Shown: in pieces, positions 15,929 to 23,697 of the stretch | Layout of the letters: each line of letters starts with the position of its first letter | How positions within the stretch are numbered: the stretch's first letter is position 1 | Assembly: GCA_045616165.1 (NCBI GenBank) | Contig: JAZLGF010000037.1 | Location: 1 to 40,254 of the forward strand | Source: RGIG5612 sp045616165 | Lineage (GTDB): Bacteria; Bacillota; Clostridia; Lachnospirales; Lachnospiraceae | Direction of reading: 5' to 3' | DNA: 40,254 nucleotides | Program-made: the position numbers and the translations under genes | The notes under the pieces: generated by a model | What the model was told of the DNA's origin: nothing | Databases searched by the model: none | The model's input: only the letters and a program-made list of their open reading frames with translations

Positions 15929-16819
15929 TCACACCTTAACCCTTCTCTTCTTTCCTAAAAGGCCGATAGGTCTGACTAATAGGATGATAATTAATAATGC
16001 AAATTCGATTGCAGTTGTATAACTTGATACAGCAGAAATCGAATTGCAAACAACTTCAACAACACCTAATAAAACGCCACCGAGAACTGCACCTGGAATA
16101 GAGCCGATTCCACCGATAACTGCTGCGGCGAAAGCTTTAATACCCGGCATAGAGCCAAGCGTTGGGCTAATAGATGTAATTGGCAAATAAAATATTGATG
16201 CAAATGTTGCAAGTCCTGAACCAATCGCAAATGTGATAGATACAATTTTATTTACATTAATACCCATCATCTGAGCTGCGCCCTTGTCTTCTGAAACTGC
16301 AAGCATAGCACGACCTGTACGAGTTTTCTTTACGAAAAGAACAAGCGCAACCATGATAATTGCACCAATAACGACTGTTATAATTGCACTCCATTTAATT
16401 GGATATTTTCCTAAATTAACTGTTCCTAATCTATCTAAGATAGAAATAGTTCTTTGATCCGCACCCCAAATAAGTTGCGCAACACCTTGAAGTAAGTAAC
16501 TAACACCGATAGCAGTAATAAGCGCTGCCAAAGGCGAAGCTCCTCTTAGCGGTTTATAAGCAACTTTTTCAATTACAATACCTAGAACTGTACAGACGAC
16601 GACGGCCACGACGAATGAAATTAGAGAACTTAACCAAATAGGCATTGTTCCTAAGCTCCAAGTAAAATTACACATTGTGTAAATCATGTAAGCTCCGACC
16701 ATGATTACATCACCATGAGCGAAGTTCAACATCTTTGCTATTCCGTATACCATCGTGTAGCCTAACGCTATCAGTGCGTATATGGCACCTAAGCTAAGGC
16801 CGTTAATTGCTATCGCCAT
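15929..16819 (-). CDS. livH: branched-chain amino acid ABC transporter permease LivH
   Basis: A 296-residue membrane permease that pairs with LivM. Motifs are NGLSLGAIYALIALGYTMVYGIAKMLNFAHGDVIMVGAY at the N-terminus, RTGRAMLAVSEDKGAAQMMGINV (cytoplasmic EAA-like loop contacting the ATPases) and PGIKAFAAAVIGGIGSIPGAVLGG. A GGAG-type ribosome-binding site precedes it. Ends with a basic KKRRVKV tail, as commonly seen. Confidence 0.92.
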   Translation of the reverse strand: MAIAINGLSLGAIYALIALGYTMVYGIAKMLNFAHGDVIMVGAYMIYTMCNFTWSLGTMPIWLSSLISFVVAVVVCTVLGIVIEKVAYKPLRGASPLAALITAIGVSYLLQGVAQLIWGADQRTISILDRLGTVNLGKYPIKWSAIITVVIGAIIMVALVLFVKKTRTGRAMLAVSEDKGAAQMMGINVNKIVSITFAIGSGLATFASIFYLPITSISPTLGSMPGIKAFAAAVIGGIGSIPGAVLGGVLLGVVEVVCNSISAVSSYTTAIEFALLIIILLVRPIGLLGKKRRVKV

Positions 16820-16841
16820 ATATACTCTCCTTTTACATAGG

Positions 16842-16876
16842 CTTAGCTAAGGCCATATTTGACCTTAGCTTAAGCT
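16842..16876 (-). promoter_or_regulatory. intercistronic stem-loop between the binding protein and permease genes
   Basis: GCTTAGCTAAGG (16842-16853) pairs with CCTTAGCTTAAGC (16864-16876) apart from one extra base. No T-tract follows on the minus strand. Such hairpins after binding-protein genes commonly protect the upstream mRNA so that the binding protein is made in excess; that role is inferred. Confidence 0.55.
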
Positions 16877-16913
16877 CATTTTTATTAAATGTTTCTTTTA
16901 TTTTTAATATTAA

Positions 16914-18041
16914 CTAGTTAAGAACTTTGATGATAGGAGTCTTGTTACAAGCGCCTGAAGCATCCCAGTTCATTGTTCCTGTTACACCTGCGTATGAGAA
17001 ATCTTTAGCTGTAATTGTTTTAACTAAGATGTCAGCAAGTGAAGCTGCGTCGATTGTAACATCTTTACATTCAGCTTTTTCAAGGCATGCTGCGATTGTG
17101 TATATACAATCATATCCATCAGCTGCAAATTGATCTGGTGCAACACCATATTTTTCTGTATAAGCTTTTACGAATGCTGCAGTCTTCTCATCAGTTCCTT
17201 CAGCATCGAAAGGTGTAATGTAACTAATTGGGTTCTTAACTGTATCTTCTAATAATGGTGCAAGTCCATCGAATCCGTCACAACCAAAGAGTGTGATGTC
17301 TCCGTGTCCTGAGTTTGTGCATTCTTTTGCTACAAGACTAGCTTCTGTGTAATAGAATGGACAGAAGATAACGTCACAGTCTTTGAGCATTTCAACCTGA
17401 GCTGAGAAGCTCTTCTTATTGTCTGCATCGAATGTAGCTGTTTTAAAATCAACTTTTAAGTTTTTCATTTCTGCTACGAATGCATCATAGATACCTGATG
17501 AGTATGTATCTGATGTATCATAGATACATCCAATATTTTTGAAATTCTTTGTAAGTTCTCCAGCTGCTAAAGTTCCTTGGTCAGGATCACCAAAGCATAC
17601 ACGGAACGCTGTGTCGCCAGTTTCGATAACTGATGCTGCTGATGCAGACGGTGTGAGGAAGAATAAGTGTGCCTGTGCTGCTTGTTGTCCGAAAGCTTCT
17701 GCTGAGCCAGATGTTACTGAACCCAGTGATGCTTGCATTCCCCAGTCCATTAACTGACCGAATCCTGTTGTTGCATCTGCTGCTGCTGCTTTATCATCAA
17801 TATCTTTGAGATCAAGCTTAAATCCATTTACGCCGCCTGCTGCATTAATTTCTTCCATAGCAAGCATTGCGCCCTGTTCTACTGAAATGCCGTATGATGA
17901 AGCATCTCCTGTTAAAGGACCTGTCCAACCAATTTTCCAAGCTCCATCTCCTGAGCCCTGTTTTTTACCACAAGCTGCAAAGCAGGTAACTGCTAAAGCG
18001 AGGGTTAAAACAACTGCTAATACTTTTGCTGTTTTTTTCAT
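16914..18041 (-). CDS. branched-chain amino acid ABC transporter substrate-binding lipoprotein
   Basis: The extracytoplasmic receptor of the importer. The start at ATG 18041 (MKKTAKVL) gives a proper lipoprotein signal with lipobox FAAC (Cys24) and is backed by GAGGA upstream; a longer frame from 18104 would run into the tRNA gene. WKIGWTGPLTGDASSYGISVEQGAMLAMEEINAAGG is the N-terminal lobe of Leu/Ile/Val-type type I periplasmic binding proteins, and FAADGYDCIYTIAACLEKA is the C-terminal lobe. The ligand could be another amino acid or an amide. It is the first gene of the five-gene operon. Confidence 0.92.
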   Translation of the reverse strand: MKKTAKVLAVVLTLALAVTCFAACGKKQGSGDGAWKIGWTGPLTGDASSYGISVEQGAMLAMEEINAAGGVNGFKLDLKDIDDKAAAADATTGFGQLMDWGMQASLGSVTSGSAEAFGQQAAQAHLFFLTPSASAASVIETGDTAFRVCFGDPDQGTLAAGELTKNFKNIGCIYDTSDTYSSGIYDAFVAEMKNLKVDFKTATFDADNKKSFSAQVEMLKDCDVIFCPFYYTEASLVAKECTNSGHGDITLFGCDGFDGLAPLLEDTVKNPISYITPFDAEGTDEKTAAFVKAYTEKYGVAPDQFAADGYDCIYTIAACLEKAECKDVTIDAASLADILVKTITAKDFSYAGVTGTMNWDASGACNKTPIIKVLN

Positions 18042-18101
18042 ACTTTTCCTCTTTCTTGTCTGTTGACAAATTATTTTTGGTTTCATAAGCTTTCGCTTAA
18101 A

Positions 18102-18173
18102 CACCCCCTACAGGAATCGAACCTGTAACTAGCCCTTAGGAGGGGCTTGTTATATCCATTTAACTAAGAAGGC
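18102..18173 (-). tRNA. tRNA-Arg (anticodon CCU)
   Basis: On the minus strand the 72-base sequence folds into a cloverleaf: acceptor GCCTTCT with AGGGGGT (three G-U pairs), D arm GTTA/TAAC, anticodon stem AGCCC/GGGCT with loop CTCCTAA (anticodon CCT), and T arm ACAGG-TTCGATT-CCTGT. The discriminator base is G and CCA is not encoded. Its first base directly follows the serS stop codon. It must be cut out of a serS transcript or be read from a promoter inside serS. Confidence 0.88.
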
Positions 18174-19457
18174 TTACTTTATTTTTTCAATCACATCTTT
18201 TTTAAGATATGGTCTAAGTACTTCTGGTACAACAACACTGCCATCAGCTTGTTGGAAATTCTCCATGATTGCTGCAGTTGTTCTTCCGATTGCGACACCA
18301 CTGCCGTTAAGGGTATGAACAAACTCTGCTTTATCTTTAGGATCGTTTTTATATTTGATATTTGCTCTTCTGGCTTGGAAACTTTCAAAGTTAGAGCAAG
18401 AGCTTATCTCAACATATCTGTTGTAACTTGGCATCCAAACTTCGATATCGTACTTCATCGCCGCTGTGAACCCTAAATCACCAAGGCAAATTTTTACTAC
18501 TCTATAAGGAAGTCCAAGCAGTTGCAAAACTTCTTCTGCATCATTCGTTAACTTTTCAAGTTCTTCATATGAATCTTCCGGCTTTGTAAATTTTACAAGT
18601 TCAACTTTGTTAAATTGATGTTGACGGATAAGTCCTCTTGTGTCACGGCCTGCGCTACCAGCTTCAGCTCTAAAACATGCTGTGTATGCGCAATGCTTAA
18701 TTGGAAGTTGGTTGCCATCTAAAATCATGTCGCGATACATGTTTGTTACTGGAACTTCTGCTGTTGGTACAAGGAAATATTCTTTTCCATCACCAAAAAC
18801 TTTATAAGCATCTTCTTCAAATTTTGGAAGCTGACCTGTGCCAGTCATGCTCTCTCTTGAAACCATAAACGGTGGGAACACTTCTGTGTAGCCATGTTTT
18901 TCTGTGTGCGTATCAAGGAAGAAGTTCATAATAGCTCTTTCTAACTTAGCTCCATCGTTTCTATATACTGTAAAGCGGCTTCCGCTTATTTTTGCTGCTG
19001 TGTATGGATCAAGTATTCCTAGTTCTTCTCCGAGGTCCCAATGCGCCTTTGGTTCAAAATCAAATTTAGTTGGCTCGCCCCACTTTCTAATCTCAACATT
19101 ATCTTCGTCAGTTTTTCCTGCTGGAACCGTTGGGTGTGGGATGTTCGGTATAGTAAGCATCCAATCGTTTAATGCTTTATCGGCTTCAGCAACTTTAGCG
19201 TCAAGGCCTTTTATTTTTTCAGAAAGTTCTTTCATTTCGGCCATAACAGCACTTGTGTCTTCGCCGGCTTTTTTCATTTGAGGAATCTGCTTTGAAACTT
19301 TATTTTGCTGCGCTTTTAAAACTTCAACTTCACTAAGTAAATTTCTTCTTTGCTCATCTAATGTTTTAAATTGATCTAAATCAAATTCTTCGTTTCTATT
19401 TTCAAGCGCTTTTTTTACGCCTTCAAAATCAGTTCTTAACAACTTTATATCTAACAT
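18174..19457 (-). CDS. serS: seryl-tRNA synthetase
   Basis: Charges tRNA-Ser. The N-terminal long antiparallel coiled coil that grips tRNA (about residues 30-100) is visible as Lys/Glu-rich heptads. Class II motif 2 is TACFRAEAGSAGRDTRGLIRQHQF, and motif 3 is LNGSGVAIGRTTAAIMENFQ. ISSCSNFESFQARRANIKYK is typical of bacterial SerRS. The 427-residue length is normal. Its ATG overlaps the parB TAA by one base, which is an unusual gene partnership. No T-box leader is seen because it sits inside the operon. Confidence 0.96.
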   Translation of the reverse strand: MLDIKLLRTDFEGVKKALENRNEEFDLDQFKTLDEQRRNLLSEVEVLKAQQNKVSKQIPQMKKAGEDTSAVMAEMKELSEKIKGLDAKVAEADKALNDWMLTIPNIPHPTVPAGKTDEDNVEIRKWGEPTKFDFEPKAHWDLGEELGILDPYTAAKISGSRFTVYRNDGAKLERAIMNFFLDTHTEKHGYTEVFPPFMVSRESMTGTGQLPKFEEDAYKVFGDGKEYFLVPTAEVPVTNMYRDMILDGNQLPIKHCAYTACFRAEAGSAGRDTRGLIRQHQFNKVELVKFTKPEDSYEELEKLTNDAEEVLQLLGLPYRVVKICLGDLGFTAAMKYDIEVWMPSYNRYVEISSCSNFESFQARRANIKYKNDPKDKAEFVHTLNGSGVAIGRTTAAIMENFQQADGSVVVPEVLRPYLKKDVIEKIK

Positions 19458-20347
19458 TATTTTGCTCCCTTATTTATAATGCCGTAAATTCTATCTAATT
19501 CGTCTTCGGAATAATAATTAATTTCAATTCTGCCTTTGCCTTTATCGCGGCGATTTATTTTTACTTTCGTTCCAAGGGCCGTACCCAATTTCTTTTCTAA
19601 ATCTTTATAAACGAAAGCCATATCATCTTTTTTCTTTTCGGCTTTTTTCTTGCCAACGCTTTCGCTTAAAGCTTTTACTAAATCTTCTGTCTGGCGAACA
19701 CTTAAGCTTTTTTCTACAACATCTTTTGCTACTTTTAATTGTTTTTCTTTATTTTCAATTCCAAGAATCGCTCTTGCATGTCCCGCACTCAATGCACCGT
19801 CGACAAGCATTTTTTGAACCTCTTCATGAAGTTTAAGAAGTCTCATCGCATTAGTGATAACTGTTCTGCTTTTAGAAACTCTTTTAGCGAGCTCATCTTG
19901 AGTTAATTTATAATCATCGATAAGTTTTTTATAGCTCTTAGCTTCTTCGATAGGATTTAAATCCTCTCTTTGTATATTTTCAATGAGCGAAATTTCAGCA
20001 ATTTCTTTTTCTGAATAATCTTTAATTACAACAGGAACTTCTTTTAAGCCTGCCTTCTTTGCGGCTCTCCATCTTCTCTCGCCTGCAATGATTTGATAAT
20101 AATCATCTTTTTTGCAAACAATGATTGGTTGGATAATTCCATATTGTTTGATAGACTCTGAAAGTTCTTCTAAAGCTTCTTCGTCAAATTTTTTTCTTGG
20201 TTGCTCCCTGTTAGGTTCAATCATAGAAGTCTTAAGTGAAACAACATCTTTTTCTTCGATACTTTTTTTAATTGGTTCCTCGACATCTGTTGGTAGTAAT
20301 AAATCTAATCCTTTGCCAAGGCCTCCTAGTCCTTTTTTCTTTGCCAT
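19457..20347 (-). CDS. parB: chromosome-partitioning protein ParB (Spo0J)
   Basis: A CTP-dependent parS-binding clamp protein. The N-terminus KKKGLGGLGKGLDLLLP is the ParA-interacting segment. SMIEPNREQPRKKFDEEALEELSESIKQYGIIQPIIV starts the ParB/Srx CTPase domain, GERRWRAAKKAGLKEVPV contains the GERRxRA motif, and LTQDELAKRVSKSRTVITNAMRLL is the parS-reading HTH. The C-terminus is the dimerisation domain. At 296 residues it is a standard chromosomal ParB. Three parS sites lie within 4 kb. Confidence 0.95.
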   Translation of the reverse strand: MAKKKGLGGLGKGLDLLLPTDVEEPIKKSIEEKDVVSLKTSMIEPNREQPRKKFDEEALEELSESIKQYGIIQPIIVCKKDDYYQIIAGERRWRAAKKAGLKEVPVVIKDYSEKEIAEISLIENIQREDLNPIEEAKSYKKLIDDYKLTQDELAKRVSKSRTVITNAMRLLKLHEEVQKMLVDGALSAGHARAILGIENKEKQLKVAKDVVEKSLSVRQTEDLVKALSESVGKKKAEKKKDDMAFVYKDLEKKLGTALGTKVKINRRDKGKGRIEINYYSEDELDRIYGIINKGAK

Positions 20348-20404
20348 AAAAACCTTCTCTTTCGTTTTTCTTCCTATATAAGATGGATTACCAAATTTCT
20401 AAAA

Positions 20405-21169
20405 CTAATCTCTTCTTGAAATAACTTCTGCTGCTAAAAGTCTATAACTATCTGCTCCTGTCGATGTTGGTGCATATTCCGTAATAGGCATTCCATAACT
20501 CGGAGCTTCTGCAAGTCTTACATTTCTTGGAATAATGGTGTTATAAATATTTTCTTTTAATGTCTCTTTTACATTTTCAACAACTTGCAAAGAAAGTTTC
20601 GTTCTAGCGTCATACATTGTAAAAACAACGCCTTCTAGTTTTAAGTCCGGATTAAGTTTTTTCTTTACAAGATTTATTGTATGTAATAATTGCGAAAGTC
20701 CTTCGAGTGCATAATATTCGCACTGGATAGGAACAAGTACTGTGTCCGCAGCGCTCATCGCATTTACCGTCAACATGTTTAGTGAAGGCGGACAATCGAT
20801 TAAAATAAAATCAAACCTGTCCTTAACCGGATCGAGAATCTTCTTTAAATAATGTTCTCTATCTTCCATATCTATTAAATCAATTTCTGCGCCCGAAAGA
20901 TTTATATTAGAAGGAAGTACCCAAAGATTTTCGTATTCGGTTTTTACAACGCACTCATCAAATGTTGTTTTTCCAACAAATAACTCGTAGAGTGTAATGT
21001 CTAAGCTTCTTTTGTCGATGCCGACACCGCTTGAGGCATTTCCCTGTGGGTCGAGATCAACTAACAAAACTTTTCTTTTCTCTTCTGCGAGTGCAGCTGA
21101 TAAATTTATTGTGGTAGTAGTTTTTCCAACTCCACCTTTCTGATTAGCAACTGCAATAATTCTACCCAT
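20405..21169 (-). CDS. parA: chromosome-partitioning ATPase ParA (Soj)
   Basis: A deviant-Walker ATPase that drives segregation and modulates DnaA. ANQKGGVGKTTTTINLSAALA (residues 8-28) is the deviant Walker A with its signature Lys, LLVDLDPQGNASSGVG is Walker A', and FILIDCPPSLNMLTVNAM is Walker B. The 254-residue length without an N-terminal HTH marks the chromosomal Soj type. A ribosome-binding site (AGGAGA) precedes it. parB follows after 57 bases. Confidence 0.95.
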   Translation of the reverse strand: MGRIIAVANQKGGVGKTTTTINLSAALAEEKRKVLLVDLDPQGNASSGVGIDKRSLDITLYELFVGKTTFDECVVKTEYENLWVLPSNINLSGAEIDLIDMEDREHYLKKILDPVKDRFDFILIDCPPSLNMLTVNAMSAADTVLVPIQCEYYALEGLSQLLHTINLVKKKLNPDLKLEGVVFTMYDARTKLSLQVVENVKETLKENIYNTIIPRNVRLAEAPSYGMPITEYAPTSTGADSYRLLAAEVISRRD

Positions 21170-21224
21170 AAACTTCTCCTAAAAAATGTAAAAAATATAT
21201 TCTTTCCGAATATAATTAAAGCGT

Positions 21225-21254
21225 ATTGTAACACAAGAAAAACCTTGATTACAA
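21225..21254 (-). promoter_or_regulatory. predicted parA operon promoter
   Basis: On the minus strand TTGTAA (21254-21249) and TACAAT (21230-21225) are 18 bases apart. A parS site begins 18 bp upstream of the -35, so ParB binding could affect it. An imperfect ATATTC/GAATAT stem occurs in the leader at about 21196-21214. Confidence 0.5.
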
Positions 21255-21271
21255 GCACTTTTTTTCGATTT

Positions 21272-21287
21272 TGTGCCACGTGAAACA
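21272..21287. promoter_or_regulatory. parS-like site (2 mismatches)
   Basis: TGTGCCACGTGAAACA differs from the TGTTTCACGTGAAACA consensus at two adjacent bases of one half-site. It lies upstream of parA. The rest of 21170-21432 holds no gene; a TTGAAAAAGTG word occurs twice (about 21363 and 21393). Confidence 0.7.
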
Positions 21288-21432
21288 CTTTCAATTTGGC
21301 CCTTCAATAAGTGAATTGTATTCATCTTAAAGCATATTTCATTTCATGTTACGGACATTTTTTGAAAAAGTGCAAGTTTTGTGCAAAAATCTCTTGAAAA
21401 AGTGTTTTTGTACATTTTACGTTATCCATGCG

Positions 21433-21461
21433 TTGAAAAAAATACAATTTTGATTTATAAT
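21433..21461 (+). promoter_or_regulatory. predicted sigma-A promoter of the hydrolase gene
   Basis: TTGAAA (21433-21438), a 17-base spacer and TATAAT (21456-21461). The expected transcript start is about a dozen bases before the ATG at 21480, which rules out the longer reading frame that begins at 21381. Confidence 0.7.
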
Positions 21462-21479
21462 TTAGGTTCAGGGATACGG

Positions 21480-22274
21480 ATGAATACAATGAACTTTGGT
21501 AAGAAAATATTTAAAATTTTATCTTATATATTTGGCATAGGCCTTATTATTGCAGGCATAAATGCTTTCTTTGCGTTTGTTGAAGAACGCATTCACAATT
21601 CAAACATTCCAGAAGATGGAAAACTTTATATGTGGAAATACGGGAAAATCTTCTATACAAAAAGAGGTAAAGGTTCTCCTGTTATTTTAGTACACTCTCT
21701 TACTCCTGATCATTCTGGTAAAAATCTTGAAACACTTACAAAGCACTTAAGCCTTACAAACACTGTATATACAATAGATTTATTAGGCTTTGGCCTTTCT
21801 GATAAACCTTGGATCACTTATACAAATTTCGTATATGTGACTCTTCTTAAAAACTTTGTTTCTGATGTTATCGGAAAGAAAGCTTCCCTTATTGCATGCG
21901 GAGATTCTGGTCTTTTCGCATTGCAAGCAAATAAACTTTCTCCTGAGCTTTTTGATAAAATTGTTTTATTAAACCCAGCAAAAAGTGAAAACATTAAATT
22001 GAAAAAAGAAGTTGCGCTTGCTCTTAAAAACCTTTTAGACTTCCCATTAATCGGAACATTTCTTTTTAACATGTATAGCTTAATCGGTGCCGCCCCCTTT
22101 GATAAGGAAGGCCGCCATGTTATGGCAAGCCGCTTGGCTGGACATCTTGCTGTTTCAATAAACAGAAAGCCAAACTTTATCCGTTCAAATGTATTTATCT
22201 TGGAAAGAAAAGAAGATAAGAATTTTACCTATGGCGATATTTCATCAGTTTTGTTAAATGATAAATTTATTTAA
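21480..22274 (+). CDS. alpha/beta-hydrolase-fold membrane-anchored protein, possibly C-terminally short
   Basis: 264 residues from ATG 21480 (AGGGA upstream; the promoter lies inside the longer frame). Residues about 11-34 form a membrane anchor. The fold is recognisable: KIFYTKRGKGSPVILVHSL, TVYTIDLLGFGLSDKP, and a nucleophile-elbow region IACGDSGLFALQ with Ser143. The elbow is not the canonical GxSxG, the usual HG before the oxyanion hole reads HS, and no catalytic His is evident near the C-terminus. The last 8 bases overlap the convergent rsmG gene. Activity is therefore doubtful. It is the only rightward gene between rsmG and parA, and it runs head-on to replication. Confidence 0.75.
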   Translation: MNTMNFGKKIFKILSYIFGIGLIIAGINAFFAFVEERIHNSNIPEDGKLYMWKYGKIFYTKRGKGSPVILVHSLTPDHSGKNLETLTKHLSLTNTVYTIDLLGFGLSDKPWITYTNFVYVTLLKNFVSDVIGKKASLIACGDSGLFALQANKLSPELFDKIVLLNPAKSENIKLKKEVALALKNLLDFPLIGTFLFNMYSLIGAAPFDKEGRHVMASRLAGHLAVSINRKPNFIRSNVFILERKEDKNFTYGDISSVLLNDKFI

Positions 22275-23049
22275 TTGGTGATTTGGATGGTTTTCCTGCG
22301 CGACGCGGATATTTCTCCGGCGTCGTGTTTTTTTTACTAAGAATTACTAAGGATCTTTTTCCTGCGCCGTTTGGAAGTTCGAAATCTCTAATTTCTTCTA
22401 GTTCTGCGCCCATTTCTTCAATAGCTTTCTTTGCAGATAAAACCTCATCTTCGCAATCAGATGATTTATAGAAAATACCATATCCGCCAACCTTTACGAA
22501 CGGCATTGCATATTCAACTAAAACGGCTGTATCTGCAACTGCTCTGGAAACACAAAAGTCAAAGGATTCTCTTAATGGTTCTCCTGTTTTCGCTAAATCC
22601 TCAGCTCTTCCAGCCACTGCTTTTATCTCTTCTAATTCAAGTTTTTTAATGACTTCTTCAATAAAATTAATCCTTTTATTAAGGGAATCTACGAGTAGAA
22701 AATCAAATTCGGGAAGGGCAATTTTAAGTGGAATTCCCGGAAATCCTGCGCCTGTTCCGATGTCTAAAACCCTATATTTTGTGGTCTCTTCCGGAGCTCT
22801 CCCACAAGAGCAATTTTCCTTTATTTTCAAGGCTTTTTCCATAATTTGTGGTGCTGCAGAGACTGAATCTACCATATGTTTTATTTCAACTTCCAAAGGC
22901 TCGGTGATAGCTGTAAGATTCATAACTTTATTCTTCTTTAAAAGAAGATTCGTAAAGGAAGCAAACTTTTCTATTTGTTCCTCGCTAAAATCAATATTAA
23001 TGCTTTTTGCGTATTCTCTTAAGATTTCAAATTGTTCCACGTGAAACAT
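22267..23049 (-). CDS. rsmG: 16S rRNA (guanine-527-N7)-methyltransferase
   Basis: GidB/RsmG methylates G527 in 16S rRNA. Motifs are KKNKVMNLTAITEPLEVEIKHMVDS, VLDIGTGAGFPGIPLKIALPEFDFLLVDSLNKRINFIEEV (SAM-binding, about residues 93-132), AGRAEDLA and DFCVSRAVA. An insertion with Cys and charged residues (KENCSCGRAPEETTK) precedes motif I. The C-terminal basic tail is slightly long. Codons 1-6 (MFHVEQ) are themselves a parS site. AGGAGGAAT gives the ribosome-binding site. Confidence 0.93.
   Translation of the reverse strand: MFHVEQFEILREYAKSINIDFSEEQIEKFASFTNLLLKKNKVMNLTAITEPLEVEIKHMVDSVSAAPQIMEKALKIKENCSCGRAPEETTKYRVLDIGTGAGFPGIPLKIALPEFDFLLVDSLNKRINFIEEVIKKLELEEIKAVAGRAEDLAKTGEPLRESFDFCVSRAVADTAVLVEYAMPFVKVGGYGIFYKSSDCEDEVLSAKKAIEEMGAELEEIRDFELPNGAGKRSLVILSKKNTTPEKYPRRAGKPSKSPIK
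23033..23048. promoter_or_regulatory. parS site inside the rsmG start region
   Basis: TGTTCCACGTGAAACA is a full match to TGTTNCACGTGAAACA. Read on the minus strand it encodes the MFHVEQ start of RsmG. ParB loaded here would overlap the translation initiation region DNA. Confidence 0.93.
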
Positions 23050-23119
23050 TCCTCCTAATCCGTCCCACTTATCTTAAAATAAAGTCACCTTCATTGCAAC
23101 ACCAAAATATTCTGAGGTC

Positions 23120-23390
23120 GCCTTTGTGACAAATAACATTCTGCAAAACGGCTAATGTCTTCCGGATAACGCGCGTTGCAAGCTGTCAGTTAGGACAAGC
23201 TCATAACGCAATGTCCAAAACAAGACTCCGCAAAACGGCACATGGCGTTCTAGATTCGCTGCACGTCGGCGAAACCGTGTTCCGGCTCGGACTCCGGATG
23301 GAACGGAGACGCTCAGCAAGACTCCCGACATCCGCTTTGCTAAGAACTTTCGGCTTACTGTTTTGCCAGAATACTATTTGCCACAAAGGC
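23120..23390. repeat. fold-back element 5 (long arms, core shared with the 25.7-kb element)
   Basis: The arms GCCTTTGTGACAAATAACAT... (23120-23149) and the complement of 23360-23390 match with few differences over about 30 bp. The inner core from CCGCAAAACGGC (23228) to GTTTTGCC (23367) is homologous, in opposite orientation, to 25711-25858. A secondary hairpin (GCGTT...TGTC/GACA...AACGC, about 23172-23209) is nested in the left side, next to an extra CTGCAAAACGGC at 23141. No coding gene is supported. Confidence 0.8.
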
Positions 23391-23420
23391 TAGTTTAATG
23401 CATTGCTTCGTTTTTTTAGC

Positions 23421-23599
23421 AAAAATTGCGGAGCCGTGGTTAAAAACGCATGACGAGGATTCTTAGTAAGTTGTGCGTTAGGAGCTTTGAGCGGATCTCC
23501 GTTCCATCCGGAGTCCGCGAAAAAGCACGCTTTTCCTAACGTGCAACGAACTTAGAATCCATCGTCGCTAAGTTTTTAGCCATGGTTACCGCAATTTTT
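23421..23599. repeat. fold-back element 6 (about 65-bp imperfect arms)
   Basis: The left arm 23421-23483 and right arm 23534-23599 form a long interrupted hairpin. Paired blocks are AAAAATTGCGG/CCGCAATTTTT, TAAAAAC/GTTTTTA, GGATTCT/AGAATCC and GTTAGGA/TCCTAAC. At its tip GCGGA-CTCCG pairs with CGGAG-TCCGC around TTCCATC, the same word as the 23.3 and 25.8 kb cores. A degenerate direct copy of the right arm (GTCGCTAAGTTTT word) follows at about 23622-23660. Bases 23050-23697 hold only repeats and parS. Confidence 0.78.
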
Positions 23600-23681
23600 G
23601 TGAAAAGACGCGATTTTTCCAGTGCGCAGCGAATTTAGGATGCTTTGTCGCTAAGTTTTGCGTTGCAGTGCGCTTTAATGA

Positions 23682-23697
23682 TGTTTCACGTGAAACA
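23682..23697. promoter_or_regulatory. parS site abutting the mnmG stop codon
   Basis: TGTTTCACGTGAAACA is a perfect consensus palindrome, ending one base before the mnmG TAA (plus-strand TTA at 23698-23700). Confidence 0.95.

Noticed and set aside
18042..18104. Longer N-terminus for the transporter's binding protein
   Set aside because: It would start inside the tRNA gene and push the lipoprotein signal away from the N-terminus.
21381..21479. Longer N-terminus for the hydrolase starting at 21381
   Set aside because: A TTGAAA-N17-TATAAT promoter lies inside this stretch and a better ribosome-binding site serves the ATG at 21480.
23201..23393. Short open frames on both strands in the 23.2-kb repeat
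   Set aside because: They are by-products of a GC-rich palindrome and lack ribosome-binding sites. Similar frames at 25.57-26.05 kb arise for the same reason.
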